Source of the DNA: Stratiformator vulcanicus
Lineage (GTDB): Bacteria; Planctomycetota; Planctomycetia; Planctomycetales; Planctomycetaceae
Length of the DNA: 64,000 nucleotides
Direction: 5' to 3'
NCBI RefSeq assembly: GCF_007744515.1
Contig: NZ_CP036268.1
Location: forward strand, 2,829,712 to 2,893,711
Made by a program: the position numbers and the translations under genes. Under the pieces are notes generated by a model. That model did not search any database. It had not been told where the DNA came from and was given only the letters and a program-made list of their open reading frames with translations. Shown piece after piece: positions 9,844 to 18,473 of the stretch. The first letter of the stretch is position 1, and the number at the start of each line of letters is the position of its first letter.

Positions 9844-10806
9844 GTGCGTCTCACATTACCTTCTCTTAAATTTTTCATCGCAGTTGGCATCCTGATATCA
9901 GGTTCGCTCGCCGGCGCTGAGCAGCCGCCGTTCCCTCCAGAACTGACGAAGTTCGTTCCCTACTCCGACAACCCTGTTTTCGAGGCGGCAGGCGAAGGGA
10001 ACTGGGACGTCAAAATTCGCGAGCGCGGCTGGATCCTCAAGCGCGACGGCCAGTGGCACATGTGGTTCACCGGGTACGACGGCGAACGTTCCGGGATGAA
10101 GAAACTGGGGTACGCGACATCTACCGACGGAATCGAGTGGAAGCGACACCCGAGCAACCCGATCTATCAGGAGCACTGGGTCGAAGACATGATGGTCGTC
10201 GATCAGGGCGGGCGGCTGTGGATGTTCGCGGAAGGCCTCCACGATCAGTCCCAACTGCTTGTTTCTGACAACGGAATTGACTGGAAACGCGTCGGAACGC
10301 TCGACGTCAGACTGACAGACGGCACGCCGATACCGGCGGGACCGTATGGCACGCCCACGGCTTGGTACGAGGACGGAATCTGGTATCTGTTTTATGAGCG
10401 TCGCGACGCCGGAGTCTGGCTCGCAACCTCCGAAGACATGCGGGTCTGGACCAACGTCAGCGACGATCCCGTTCTCTCCCCCGGGCCGGGCGAATATGAT
10501 CGAAAAATGATCGCGATGAATCAGATCGTGAAATTCGAAGATCGCTATTACGCCCTTTTTCACGGTACAGCCGCGAACTCGAGCCCCAGTCTTTGGAGCA
10601 GTGGGATCGCCGTTTCCGACGATCTAAAGAACTGGACGAAATACAAACACAACCCCCTTCGTCCGACCAAAGAGAATCGTTCGAGCAATATTCTTGTGCG
10701 CGACGGCTCGCAGTTCCGGCTCTACACCATGCACGACCGCGTTGATCTTTATGTGCGGCCGCATGATCCGAAGCTGAGACCGAAGCGAGGGAAGGACGGA
10801 CATTGA
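9844..10806 (+). CDS. secreted five-bladed beta-propeller glycosidase-like protein
   Basis: 320 residues from GTG 9844, preceded by GAGGAA about 8 nt upstream. Residues 1-24 form a Sec signal peptide ending LAGA. The rest shows repeated propeller blades (WHMWFTGYDG, GYATSTDGIEWKRHPSNP, IWYLFYERRD, LATSEDMRVWTN, YYALFHGTA) as in the GH43/GH32/GH130 superfamily. The repeated 'S.D...W....NPV' pattern is typical. I cannot assign the sugar. Its stop overlaps the start of the next gene, so the two are probably translated together. Confidence 0.75.
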   Translation: MRLTLPSLKFFIAVGILISGSLAGAEQPPFPPELTKFVPYSDNPVFEAAGEGNWDVKIRERGWILKRDGQWHMWFTGYDGERSGMKKLGYATSTDGIEWKRHPSNPIYQEHWVEDMMVVDQGGRLWMFAEGLHDQSQLLVSDNGIDWKRVGTLDVRLTDGTPIPAGPYGTPTAWYEDGIWYLFYERRDAGVWLATSEDMRVWTNVSDDPVLSPGPGEYDRKMIAMNQIVKFEDRYYALFHGTAANSSPSLWSSGIAVSDDLKNWTKYKHNPLRPTKENRSSNILVRDGSQFRLYTMHDRVDLYVRPHDPKLRPKRGKDGH

Positions 10807-11615
10807 GTCGGGTTGCGATCTTCGGGGCCAGCAATGTCGCGTTGGGCCTGAATACGATCTGTCGATTGCTCTCGGTCGAGAGTCCGTCGATCGAGCATCT
10901 CCTCGTCGCCTGCGGACATGGACGAGCCTACGGCCGTGCTTCAACCGTCGGGCCGCGGACGTTGGGCAGTCTGTCCGCTTCGGCAATCTGGGATCAATTG
11001 GAAGAGCAGCCGGCGGGCTCCGGGTCGTTGGCCGTGCTGACCGATATCGGGAACGACGCGCTCTACGGTGACTCGTTCGACGAAATGCTCGACCATGTCA
11101 CCCGGTGCATCGACCGACTCAACCCGATGTTTGATCACGTTGTCGTGACTCAAATGCCCCTCGAATCGATCCGAAGGCTTTCGCCGTGGGGCTATCACAC
11201 CGTCTCACGGCTTTTCTTTCCGGCCGTGCCTCCGCGACCCTACGAGACAATCTTCGACGAGTTGCAGGAAGCGGCCGCAAAATTAGAGGATATCGCGCGG
11301 CAGCACGGGGCCCTCCTCATCGAGCAGCCTCCCACGTGGTATGGCCTCGATCCGATTCACATCCGCCGTTCGATGCGGAAGACCGCTTGGCGAACGATCC
11401 TCCAACTCGATCCGACCAAGCAAGGTCACTCGGAGAGTGAACATCCTGCAGGCGACGGCAAGACAAAGGAATCCATCAACGGATTTCGGAACAGCGTCCC
11501 GGTGACGATGCCGTTTTGGCGCCGCTGGCCTGATCGCGTTGGGGTCCTGGGCTACACGTTGAAAACCGCACAACCGGTTGTGAGAAAAGATGGCTTTGCG
11601 ATTTCGCTGTACTGA
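10803..11615 (+). CDS. SGNH/GDSL-fold hydrolase-like protein
   Basis: 270 residues from TTG 10803, overlapping the previous stop by four bases. The SGNH blocks can be seen: GASN at residues 8-11 (block I), DIGND at 81-85 (block III) and DPIH at 183-186 (block V, Asp183/His186). The usual first-block GDS is replaced by GASN, so Ser10 would be the nucleophile. There is no signal peptide, so this is probably a cytoplasmic esterase or acylhydrolase. The coupling to a glycosidase-like gene suggests action on the same sugar-linked substrate, which is inference. Confidence 0.65.
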   Translation: MSRVAIFGASNVALGLNTICRLLSVESPSIEHLLVACGHGRAYGRASTVGPRTLGSLSASAIWDQLEEQPAGSGSLAVLTDIGNDALYGDSFDEMLDHVTRCIDRLNPMFDHVVVTQMPLESIRRLSPWGYHTVSRLFFPAVPPRPYETIFDELQEAAAKLEDIARQHGALLIEQPPTWYGLDPIHIRRSMRKTAWRTILQLDPTKQGHSESEHPAGDGKTKESINGFRNSVPVTMPFWRRWPDRVGVLGYTLKTAQPVVRKDGFAISLY

Positions 11616-11653
11616 ACTGCTTCGGTCACCTTCGGCGAGTGTTGTCGTGACGC

Positions 11654-12757
11654 TCAGGAATCGAGCAATTCCATATAGATGTCAACATAGGCATTGATCA
11701 TTCGTTCGCGCGTAAACTGTTCCTGCATTTTTTGCTTAGCCGCGGCACCGATCTGTTCGGCCATACCGGGGTCGTCGAACAAGCGCGCCATGAATTGAGC
11801 GAAGGCGACCGAGTCACCAAGCGGAACGAGATAGCCGTCGACGCCGTTATCGATGAGTTCCCGGTTTGGAGGAATATCGCTGGCGATCGCGGGCAAGCCC
11901 GTCGCCATCGCTTCCATCAAACTGTTTGATTGACCTTCGAATGCACTGGCGAACCAGAACACGTCAAAAGCGGGCAACAGAGAGCGGGCGTCCTCGCGGT
12001 GCCCGGTAAAGTGGATCAGGTCTTCGCACGAATAGTTGACGGCGAGTTCTTCGAGGCGGTTGCGTTCAGGACCGTCACCTATGATGAGAAACTTGAGGTT
12101 TTCCGTCAGTTGCTTACCGAGTTGAAGCGCCCACACGAGATCACCAACACGTTTTTGCTTCGCCAACCGGCCGACAAAACCCACGACTCGGTCATCCGGA
12201 TTAAGGCCGAGTGATTCTCGAATCTCCGAACGACGTTCTGTGGCCACGGGCGACACATCAACCCAATTTCGCACGACACGGGTACGCTCAGAGGGAAAGC
12301 CGCGTTGCTCGTAGAACTGTGCAACACTTTTCGAATTGGCGATCAGCAAATCGGTGCGATCCATGAGGCGGCGGTCAACGAAGTGCTGCCAGCCAGCCTT
12401 CCAACTGTCGACACACCGTTCGGAGACCACAACCTTCGGCCGATCGCTGCCAGAAGCCACCGCCATTCGACCGTAGCTGTTCGCAGTGAACATCCACGTG
12501 TGAATGAGATTCGGATTCAGTTTCCGAATGGTCGACCGCAAGCGATACCAAGCTGAAGGGTCGAATTTCAGCCGCTTGTTGAGCACCGTGAGCGGAATAC
12601 CGTGCTCTTGCAGCCGAGATGCGTAGGGGCCCCCACGCGACAATGCGACGACGTGCACATCGAAGTCGCGATCGGATAACCCGCACGCCAGTTCCGTGAA
12701 TTGCTTCTCCGCCCCGGAGGCGTCGAGCGTCGGGGTAATCAGCAGAATGCGCTTCAC
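11654..12757 (-). CDS. GT4 family glycosyltransferase
   Basis: 367 residues, a complete GT-B fold retaining glycosyltransferase. The N-terminal domain starts MKRILLITPTLDASGAEKQ, with the Gly-Ala-Glu acceptor-side loop. The C-terminal nucleotide-sugar domain shows VGFVGRLAKQKR, FLIIGDGPER and the EX7E-type FEGQSNSLMEAMATGLPAIAS. It probably transfers a sugar from an activated nucleotide donor to a polysaccharide or lipid precursor at the cytoplasmic face. It is a lone gene here, convergent with the SGNH gene and divergent from the macro-domain gene. Confidence 0.9.
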   Translation of the reverse strand: MKRILLITPTLDASGAEKQFTELACGLSDRDFDVHVVALSRGGPYASRLQEHGIPLTVLNKRLKFDPSAWYRLRSTIRKLNPNLIHTWMFTANSYGRMAVASGSDRPKVVVSERCVDSWKAGWQHFVDRRLMDRTDLLIANSKSVAQFYEQRGFPSERTRVVRNWVDVSPVATERRSEIRESLGLNPDDRVVGFVGRLAKQKRVGDLVWALQLGKQLTENLKFLIIGDGPERNRLEELAVNYSCEDLIHFTGHREDARSLLPAFDVFWFASAFEGQSNSLMEAMATGLPAIASDIPPNRELIDNGVDGYLVPLGDSVAFAQFMARLFDDPGMAEQIGAAAKQKMQEQFTRERMINAYVDIYMELLDS

Positions 12758-12906
12758 CGACTTCGAATCTCAAACGGAATTTGAAACACTCATGAATGAC
12801 CGGCGTCCTGTACATCGGCCGAAGGTGCGGAGATTATCGAAGGAATCCCGACCGTTTCCAACCAAGGGATTCGAGTGATTCCATTCCATTGACGATTTAC
12901 GTTGAA

Positions 12907-13443
12907 ATGCGGCGCACTATTTCCGGATGTGACCTTGAGTTGGTCCGCGGTGACATCACCGAACAGTTGGTCGATGCGATCGTCAACGCGGCAAACGCCC
13001 ATCTCGCAGGTGGCGGCGGTGTCGACGGGGCCATTCACAAAGCAGCCGGTCCGGAGATCATGGCCGAGACCGACCGTCGCTATCCCGAAGGCTGCCCCAC
13101 AGGCTCAGCAGTGGCGACGACGGCGGGCAAGCTGAATGCCAAATACGTTTTTCACGCTGTCGGGCCGCGCTGGCGTGGCGGCGGCGACGGCGAGGAGCAG
13201 AAATTGCGCTCGGCGATTCGTGTCTGTCTCGATCTCGCCGTAGAACACAATTGCGAAAGCATCGCGTTCCCCGCGATCAGCACCGGGGTCTACGGCTATC
13301 CGATTGATCTGGCCGCCGAGGCTACGATCGATGAAATCGGCTCTTGGATGAAGAACACAGATCGAAAGATTGTGGTCCGCATCGTCCTGTTTAGCGAAGG
13401 CGCCATCGGGCAGTTTTCACGCGTGTTGGAAAACTACAGTTGA
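12907..13443 (+). CDS. macro-domain protein (ADP-ribose / O-acetyl-ADP-ribose binding)
   Basis: 178 residues from ATG 12907, where the family normally begins. The longer frame to 12796 has no homology-like content. It has the YmdB/MacroD signature: VRGDITEQLVDAIVNAANAHL, GGGGVDGAIHKAAG, GSAVATTAGKLNAKYVFHAVGP and FPAISTGVYGYP. These proteins hydrolyse O-acetyl-ADP-ribose or remove ADP-ribose from targets. The stop overlaps the next start (TGATG), which indicates translational coupling to the alpha/beta hydrolase. Confidence 0.92.
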   Translation: MRRTISGCDLELVRGDITEQLVDAIVNAANAHLAGGGGVDGAIHKAAGPEIMAETDRRYPEGCPTGSAVATTAGKLNAKYVFHAVGPRWRGGGDGEEQKLRSAIRVCLDLAVEHNCESIAFPAISTGVYGYPIDLAAEATIDEIGSWMKNTDRKIVVRIVLFSEGAIGQFSRVLENYS

Positions 13444-14360
13444 TGACTCCCCAGCAACGCGACGACGCTCCATTTTTGGAAGGCTCTTGGAAGCCGCGTC
13501 CGGCTTGCCGTTCGCAGGTCGAAGTTTTCGAAGCCTCGGATGGCTATCAGTTTCACTACCGCCGTTTTGAGCCAGTCGAATCCCGAGGGACCGTGATTTT
13601 TCTGCACGGGATTCAAAGCCACGGCGGGTGGTACACGCAGACCGCGACGGCTCTTTCCATGGCCGGGTGGCGTGTCCTGCTTCTCGATCGGCGGGGCAGT
13701 GGCTTGAACGATGTCGATCGAGGGCACGCGTCATCCGCGGATCGTTTGCTCGCCGATCTCTTCGAATTTGCAGGCAGCACGGCGTCGCATGAATGCGGGT
13801 CGCGTCCCGCTCTGCTGTCAGTCAGTTGGGGGGGAAAGATCGCATTATCAGCCGCCGCGGCTCGACCCGACCTGTTCCAAGCAGTCGGGCTGCTCTATCC
13901 CGGCATCCGGACGCGGCTCCCCATTTCGACGGCGAAGCAAGTCCTACTGGCAGGCGCGGACCGACTGGGCGCGGGTCGGAAGTTGATCGAATTGCCGCTG
14001 CACGATTCGTCGCTATTCACAGCCGAACCTGCCGCAAGAAGATTTCTTGAGACAGACCCGTTAGCGCTTCATCATGTATCCGTCTCGTTCCTCCGGGCAG
14101 GTTTGGAGCTCGATCGACTTGCCAATTCGGCCGCCGCCGCTTTGCAAATTCCTTGTCTGTTGATGCTCGCCGGTGAAGACCGCATCGTCGATAATGCGGC
14201 CACTGAAGAACTGTTCGACGCGGCATCGCGTCACGAGCCAAAATTGATCACCTATCCTGGAGCCCGGCATACACTCGAATTCGAGCCGACCCGGGGCAAA
14301 GTCGTCGCGGACCTCTTAGACTGGCTCGACACGATCCTGAACGCTGAGGCTTCTCAATGA
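13443..14360 (+). CDS. alpha/beta hydrolase, monoacylglycerol-lipase-like
   Basis: 305 residues from ATG 13443. Typical alpha/beta hydrolase landmarks appear in order: oxyanion-hole HGIQSHGGWY, LDRRGSGLND, nucleophile elbow SVSWGGK, acid loop AGEDRIVDN and the histidine in GARHTLEFE. There is no signal peptide. It is the middle of three overlapping genes (macro domain - hydrolase - YdjY protein), with one- and four-base overlaps on either side. The substrate is unknown. An acyl ester is the best guess from the lysophospholipase-like elbow. Confidence 0.85.
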   Translation: MTPQQRDDAPFLEGSWKPRPACRSQVEVFEASDGYQFHYRRFEPVESRGTVIFLHGIQSHGGWYTQTATALSMAGWRVLLLDRRGSGLNDVDRGHASSADRLLADLFEFAGSTASHECGSRPALLSVSWGGKIALSAAAARPDLFQAVGLLYPGIRTRLPISTAKQVLLAGADRLGAGRKLIELPLHDSSLFTAEPAARRFLETDPLALHHVSVSFLRAGLELDRLANSAAAALQIPCLLMLAGEDRIVDNAATEELFDAASRHEPKLITYPGARHTLEFEPTRGKVVADLLDWLDTILNAEASQ

Positions 14361-15331
14361 ATACTGATAAAACGAATGCCGTGTTCGGTAATTTTTCCGA
14401 ATTGCCCTCTTGGCGACTTGCTCTCGCAATTTCCGTTTGCGCGACGGCGTTCCTCGTATTCGCCGCGGTCTCGCTGGCCGAGGATAAGGACGCACCGAAG
14501 CTAGAGCCAACGCCACTGAACCCGCAGAAAACGGTTTGGCTTGATCGGGAGGGAGGCAAGCTGCTGCTGAAATCCGAAGTCGTCCTGACTCGGGGGTCCC
14601 TTGAAATGCTGCTGTGCAAAAAGGGTACGAAGGAGCACGAATCAATCCTCGCGGTCGATTCGGACGCCGCCGTTATCCACGGCGGCTTGATCGTTTTGGG
14701 AGCGACCCCCGGAAGTCCGGTTCAATTCCAACCCGACTTCAAACCGCCGCAAGGGCAGCAGATCGAGATTTATCTCAATTGGAAGGATAAAGCGGGCAAG
14801 TCGCACCGATCCGCTGCGCGGCGCTGGGTCCGGACATCGACCGAACGATACTTCGCCGTTGAACTGAAGGCATTGCCGCCCGGCATCCAACTCACCCGCA
14901 AGGACAAACTGCGATTCGACGAGCGTAACGAAGAGCTGACCTGGTACGGGCCGATGAGCGATGAGCAGTTTGAACAGGAACTCGCCCGCAGCGCAAATGA
15001 GGTTTATCAAAAAGCGGTGCGCGAACTCCGAGCGGCTTCGCAGACCAAGCCGCTCGACGCCGATTTCGTCTTCGCCGGCAGCGGCATTTACGTCGACCCC
15101 AATACGAAGCAACGATTTTACGAAGCCGAAGGCGGAGACGTGATCTGCGTGGCGAATTTCCCCTCGGCGATGATCGACATCTCCGCTCGCAGCAGTTCCA
15201 CCGGGACGGAAAACCTCGTCTATGAGGCGTGGACGGAACGAGTCCCGCCCGAAGGCACCAAGGTGACCGTGGAACTCGTTCCGGTGAAATCGAAGGAAAA
15301 AGGGAAGGAATCGGACGAGTCAATTCGGTAA
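14357..15331 (+). CDS. YdjY-domain protein, membrane-anchored or exported
   Basis: 324 residues. ATG 14357 overlaps the hydrolase stop as ATGA. A hydrophobic segment at about residues 20-41 (LALAISVCATAFLVFAAVSLAE) acts as a signal or anchor. The rest matches the YdjY domain common in Planctomycetes: GGKLLLKSEVVLTRGSLEML, the CKKGTKEHESIL block with conserved Cys, and VIHGGLIVLGATPGSPV. The C-terminus is lysine/glutamate-rich. The function of the family is not established. Confidence 0.82.
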   Translation: MNTDKTNAVFGNFSELPSWRLALAISVCATAFLVFAAVSLAEDKDAPKLEPTPLNPQKTVWLDREGGKLLLKSEVVLTRGSLEMLLCKKGTKEHESILAVDSDAAVIHGGLIVLGATPGSPVQFQPDFKPPQGQQIEIYLNWKDKAGKSHRSAARRWVRTSTERYFAVELKALPPGIQLTRKDKLRFDERNEELTWYGPMSDEQFEQELARSANEVYQKAVRELRAASQTKPLDADFVFAGSGIYVDPNTKQRFYEAEGGDVICVANFPSAMIDISARSSSTGTENLVYEAWTERVPPEGTKVTVELVPVKSKEKGKESDESIR

Positions 15332-15576
15332 TATTGGAAAGCTCTGACAATTGGCGAGGCCGCGATCTTTGGACCGATTGTTTGCGCGCAGAGAATTCGG
15401 GAAAAGCCCTGCGGTATCGTCGTACGATCAACACATAATAGATCGAGTTCGACTCGGTCACGGAGGCCGCTGCGGAATCGGGCACCGACGCCCAAGACCG
15501 CGAGATCTGATGGAACAGGATGTCGAGCCTTGCGATTTCGAACCGCCCCTGAGCGATGATTTCGAGGCTTTGCGAC

Positions 15577-16587
15577 ATGCTCCGAATTTATGACAACGTG
15601 GAACGTCCCCGTTTTTCGATACGCCAGCGACTGTTGATCAGCAGCTCGGTCGCACTGACCGGCGGACTGGTCCTCTTCAGCGTTTCGGAACCGCCTCCGG
15701 AGGCGGCCGAGCGCCTGACACCGGTCCGCACTGCGTCACTCAGCCCGCAGGCGCCTTTCTCGGCGTCCAACGACTTTGTTCCGCTTGATCAGGCCCCGGA
15801 CGTTGCGCCGCCGGACGAAGAAGAACTTAAAACTGAGTCAGTCAGTGACTCCCCCGATCTTGACGGCCGAGCGGCGATCCAGAAGTCTGTGGAGCTGTTG
15901 TCGGTCGGCCTGGAGCGGATGAAATCGATTCCGACTTATACGGCAGAACTCGAGCGCCGGGAGGTCGTCGATGGTCGATTGCTCGATCCGCAGGAGATCT
16001 TTCTGAAGGTCCGGCAGCAACCGTTCGGCGTCTATTTGCAGTGGCTGGGCGAACAAGCCGGTCGCGAAGCGATCTATGCCGACGGCGAGAATGACGGCAA
16101 GCTGGTCGTCCAACTCGGCGGACTTCGGGGCAGACTACTCGGCCCGCTCCGTCTCGACCCCAAGGGCGGCGTCGCGATGAGCGAATCTCGTCATCCCGTC
16201 ACGGAGATCGGCCTCACAAATCTCGCCGAGCAGATTATTGAATATCGAAAGCGGGAATTGGATTGGAATGGCGGAATCATCGCCCACCTGACCGAAGGCG
16301 CCGAGCATGACGGACGGAAGTGCTTTCGCTTCGAATGCGAATACGCCTCTGCGGAGGTCTCACCCGAGTACCGCAAGTCGATCATTCACATCGATGAAGA
16401 GTGGTTATTGCCGGTCGCGGTGACGAATTATGGATGGCCAATTCGCGAGTACGAGACCCCGAAGCAATGTGATGCAGACACAATGCTTGAAGATTTCGCC
16501 TATCGCGACGTCAATCTCTCCGTCCGCCTCGTCTCAGCCGACTTCGATCAGGCGAACGCGGAGTACAACCTGACTCGGCGACGGTAA
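15577..16587 (+). CDS. DUF1571 family exported protein
   Basis: 336 residues from ATG 15577, which has GAGG about 9 nt upstream; ATG 15556 is an alternative. One membrane segment (LLISSSVALTGGLVLFSVS) follows a basic N-terminus. A Pro/Ala-rich linker comes next, and then a domain starting LLSVGLERMKSIPTYTAELERREVVDG, which is the DUF1571 opening. Later blocks (FLKVRQQPFGVYLQWLG, HIDEEWLLPVAVTNYGWP) fit the same family, found mainly in Planctomycetes. It is probably periplasmic with a lipoprotein-carrier-like fold; the role is unknown. Confidence 0.8.
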   Translation: MLRIYDNVERPRFSIRQRLLISSSVALTGGLVLFSVSEPPPEAAERLTPVRTASLSPQAPFSASNDFVPLDQAPDVAPPDEEELKTESVSDSPDLDGRAAIQKSVELLSVGLERMKSIPTYTAELERREVVDGRLLDPQEIFLKVRQQPFGVYLQWLGEQAGREAIYADGENDGKLVVQLGGLRGRLLGPLRLDPKGGVAMSESRHPVTEIGLTNLAEQIIEYRKRELDWNGGIIAHLTEGAEHDGRKCFRFECEYASAEVSPEYRKSIIHIDEEWLLPVAVTNYGWPIREYETPKQCDADTMLEDFAYRDVNLSVRLVSADFDQANAEYNLTRRR

Positions 16588-16817
16588 GCGAAATCCGTTA
16601 GAGGATGGCCGTGTGATGCGGTCCTAATATGCGTTCTTGCGAGAGTTCTCCCTAGGTAGATTGAATTCCGGCGGCGATTCTTTCGATTTCGCAGGTGTTG
16701 TTTGTCTGATGGTCGCTGCCGTGAGTAGAAATCTGCTCGGATTGCTCACAGCTAACGGCTCAAAAAATCGGACACGTGTCCGCAGCTTTGCCGCGGCAAC
16801 ATCCGCCGCATGGGAGC

Positions 16818-16907
16818 GGCCGTCTTTCAACGGCCCCCACCGGCAGGACGAACAGAGGCGGTGCGCACCGTGTGTTCCTCTATTCAAGCAAAGGCGGTTG
16901 CGCCGCC
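16818..16907. repeat. cluster of three short inverted repeats
   Basis: Three perfect palindromic units lie in 90 bp: a 6-bp stem at 16818-16835 (GGCCGT/ACGGCC), a 12-bp uninterrupted palindrome at 16859-16870, and a 5-bp stem at 16893-16907 (GGCGG/CCGCC). Confidence 0.5.
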
Positions 16908-16929
16908 CGTACGAGAACAGTTGAGAGAC

Positions 16930-16947
16930 GAGAGGTCAGTACCTCTC
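16930..16947. terminator. possible terminator hairpin
   Basis: A 7-bp perfect stem (GAGAGGT/ACCTCTC) with a CAGT loop is followed on the + strand by a pyrimidine-rich stretch. It sits in a convergent spacer, 343 bp after the DUF1571 stop. Weak evidence. Confidence 0.3.
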
Positions 16948-17422
16948 TCGACCGCATTTCTTTTCTCTCACCTCTAAACACTCAACCGCGAGCGCAGCTC
17001 GCCCGCACGTAGCGTGGCTGATATATCCGGCGTGCCCAATCTGCACCGTCCAGCCGTAAACGTCGCAAAGTTCTCCCCCGAGATTGGCCGCGCCGCAACA
17101 ACACTCGATGCCCGCCAGGACGACCGTGCCGAACTTCTCGGCGTATCGAACGATCCGAAATCTATTGGCGCCCGCCCTCCCAGCGCGCCCGTCCCCAGCC
17201 ACCCACTTTGGGGTGCCGGGGTGCGTGTCGCCCTCGCATCTGGACGCTCATTTCGTCCTTGCAAGGCTCACTTACGCGGCAGCCGAAAGCGTTTCCGAAC
17301 ATGGAGTCGATGCAAGAACGCACGAGCCGCGTCCTGCGGGGGCACGCTGCTCCCGGCACCCGGCGTTTGCCCAATCAATCCCGGCGATTGCCGCGTGGTC
17401 TCAAGAGCCAACATCACCGAAA

Positions 17423-18265
17423 TCAGCCGATACGAAGGTGCTTCATCGCATCGGACGCGCTCATGACATAGCTGATGTAGAACGGCCCGAATTCAGCGTA
17501 GCGGGCCGAGGCTTCATCGAACCGCATCGTGTAGACAATTTCCTTGATGTCCTCGGGCGTGCGTGACCAGAGCGTGACACCCCATTCCCAGTCATCGAAA
17601 CCGGTCGACGCCGTAATCAATTGGGACACGCGACCGGCGAACTTGATGCCTGATGTCGCGTGCTCAGCCATCAGTTGCGATCGCTTACTAAAGGGCGCCT
17701 GATACCAATTCGCGTGCGGGTGCCTGATCTTATTCATCGGGTAGAAGCACGCGACCGGGAAGTTCGGTATTTCCGGGTAGAGTCGCTGCTGGTTCATAAT
17801 CGGCAGACGCTTTTCGTAGGCGTTCACTTTCGCCCGATAGGACGGATCGTCCGGCGTCGTGCCTTCGCGAACGAGCCGTTCTGAATACTGCTCGACCGTC
17901 GGAACGTACTCGGAAATTTCTGTGATCGAGACGAACGACCAAGCCGGAATCAGCACCGGGCCCAACGGCGTTGACCGAATTCCTTGCACGACCGCGTCGA
18001 TCTTGAGCGGGTCCGGGTCCATCATGGTCACGGCTAGATCGGCCTTGTGACCGGAGACGACAGAGGTTTGCAGCCGTTCAGGCGCATCGTCTCGTGTGGG
18101 ATCGAGTAACACTTCGATCTCGCCGATCCCCCAACGAATTTCGTCGGGAGTCAAACCCTGAAGTGCCGACTGGTCGACTTGGTAGAATATGTGCAGGCAG
18201 TGCCAACCTTCCGTCAAGTGAATGTTCGGCTCGGGGAGTTTGATGGCGGGACGTGCGGGGTTCAA
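17423..18265 (-). CDS. hemQ: coproheme decarboxylase HemQ (chlorite dismutase family)
   Basis: 280 residues from TTG 18265. The frame stays open to 18508, but the extra N-terminus is not family-like, and TTG 18265 has GGAG 8 nt upstream. Family landmarks are ITEISEYVPT, the FYPMNKIRH block, whose tyrosine is the radical residue of HemQ, the following NWYQAPF, and FDDWEWGVTLW. HemQ uses H2O2 to decarboxylate two propionates of coproheme III to protoheme in the coproporphyrin-dependent pathway. Other heme genes are not in the window. Confidence 0.9.
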   Translation of the reverse strand: MNPARPAIKLPEPNIHLTEGWHCLHIFYQVDQSALQGLTPDEIRWGIGEIEVLLDPTRDDAPERLQTSVVSGHKADLAVTMMDPDPLKIDAVVQGIRSTPLGPVLIPAWSFVSITEISEYVPTVEQYSERLVREGTTPDDPSYRAKVNAYEKRLPIMNQQRLYPEIPNFPVACFYPMNKIRHPHANWYQAPFSKRSQLMAEHATSGIKFAGRVSQLITASTGFDDWEWGVTLWSRTPEDIKEIVYTMRFDEASARYAEFGPFYISYVMSASDAMKHLRIG

Positions 18266-18273
18266 AAGTAAAT

Positions 18274-18277
18274 CTCC
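18274..18277 (-). promoter_or_regulatory. Shine-Dalgarno site deciding the HemQ start
   Basis: GGAG on the minus strand lies 8 nt before TTG 18265. This supports the short, family-length HemQ and leaves a 208-bp divergent promoter region toward the M50 protease gene. Confidence 0.55.
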
Positions 18278-18473
18278 GTGATGTCGTTCTGAGCGAAAGA
18301 GTCGAGACAACCCGGCGTCGACGAACCATAGTGACGCGGCGGCGAAACGTAGTCCGCTGACGCGTTCGAAAGCCGACTCGGATTGACCTTCGGCATTGTA
18401 GCTGCGAAGACCGGCGCCTGGCGATGCTGGGGAAAACCGGGGTTCACCGAAGAGCTGCGGACTTGATTCTCGC

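Larger units (their letters stand above)
16588..17422. other. 835-bp non-coding convergent spacer with hairpins
   Basis: The spacer lies between the ends of the DUF1571 gene (+) and hemQ (-). Short open frames run through it on both strands but none has a plausible start or domain. It holds several small perfect inverted repeats (listed separately) and GC-rich stretches around 17150-17220. It may be degenerate repeat DNA. Confidence 0.55.

Noticed and set aside
12796-12906. Longer start for the macro-domain gene at 12796
   Set aside because: The extra 37 residues do not look like any part of the family, and ATG 12907 starts just before the conserved fold.
17014-17566. Two overlapping + strand frames (150 and 160 codons) in the spacer before hemQ
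   Set aside because: They lack ribosome sites and domains, disagree with each other in frame, and run into the hemQ 3' end.
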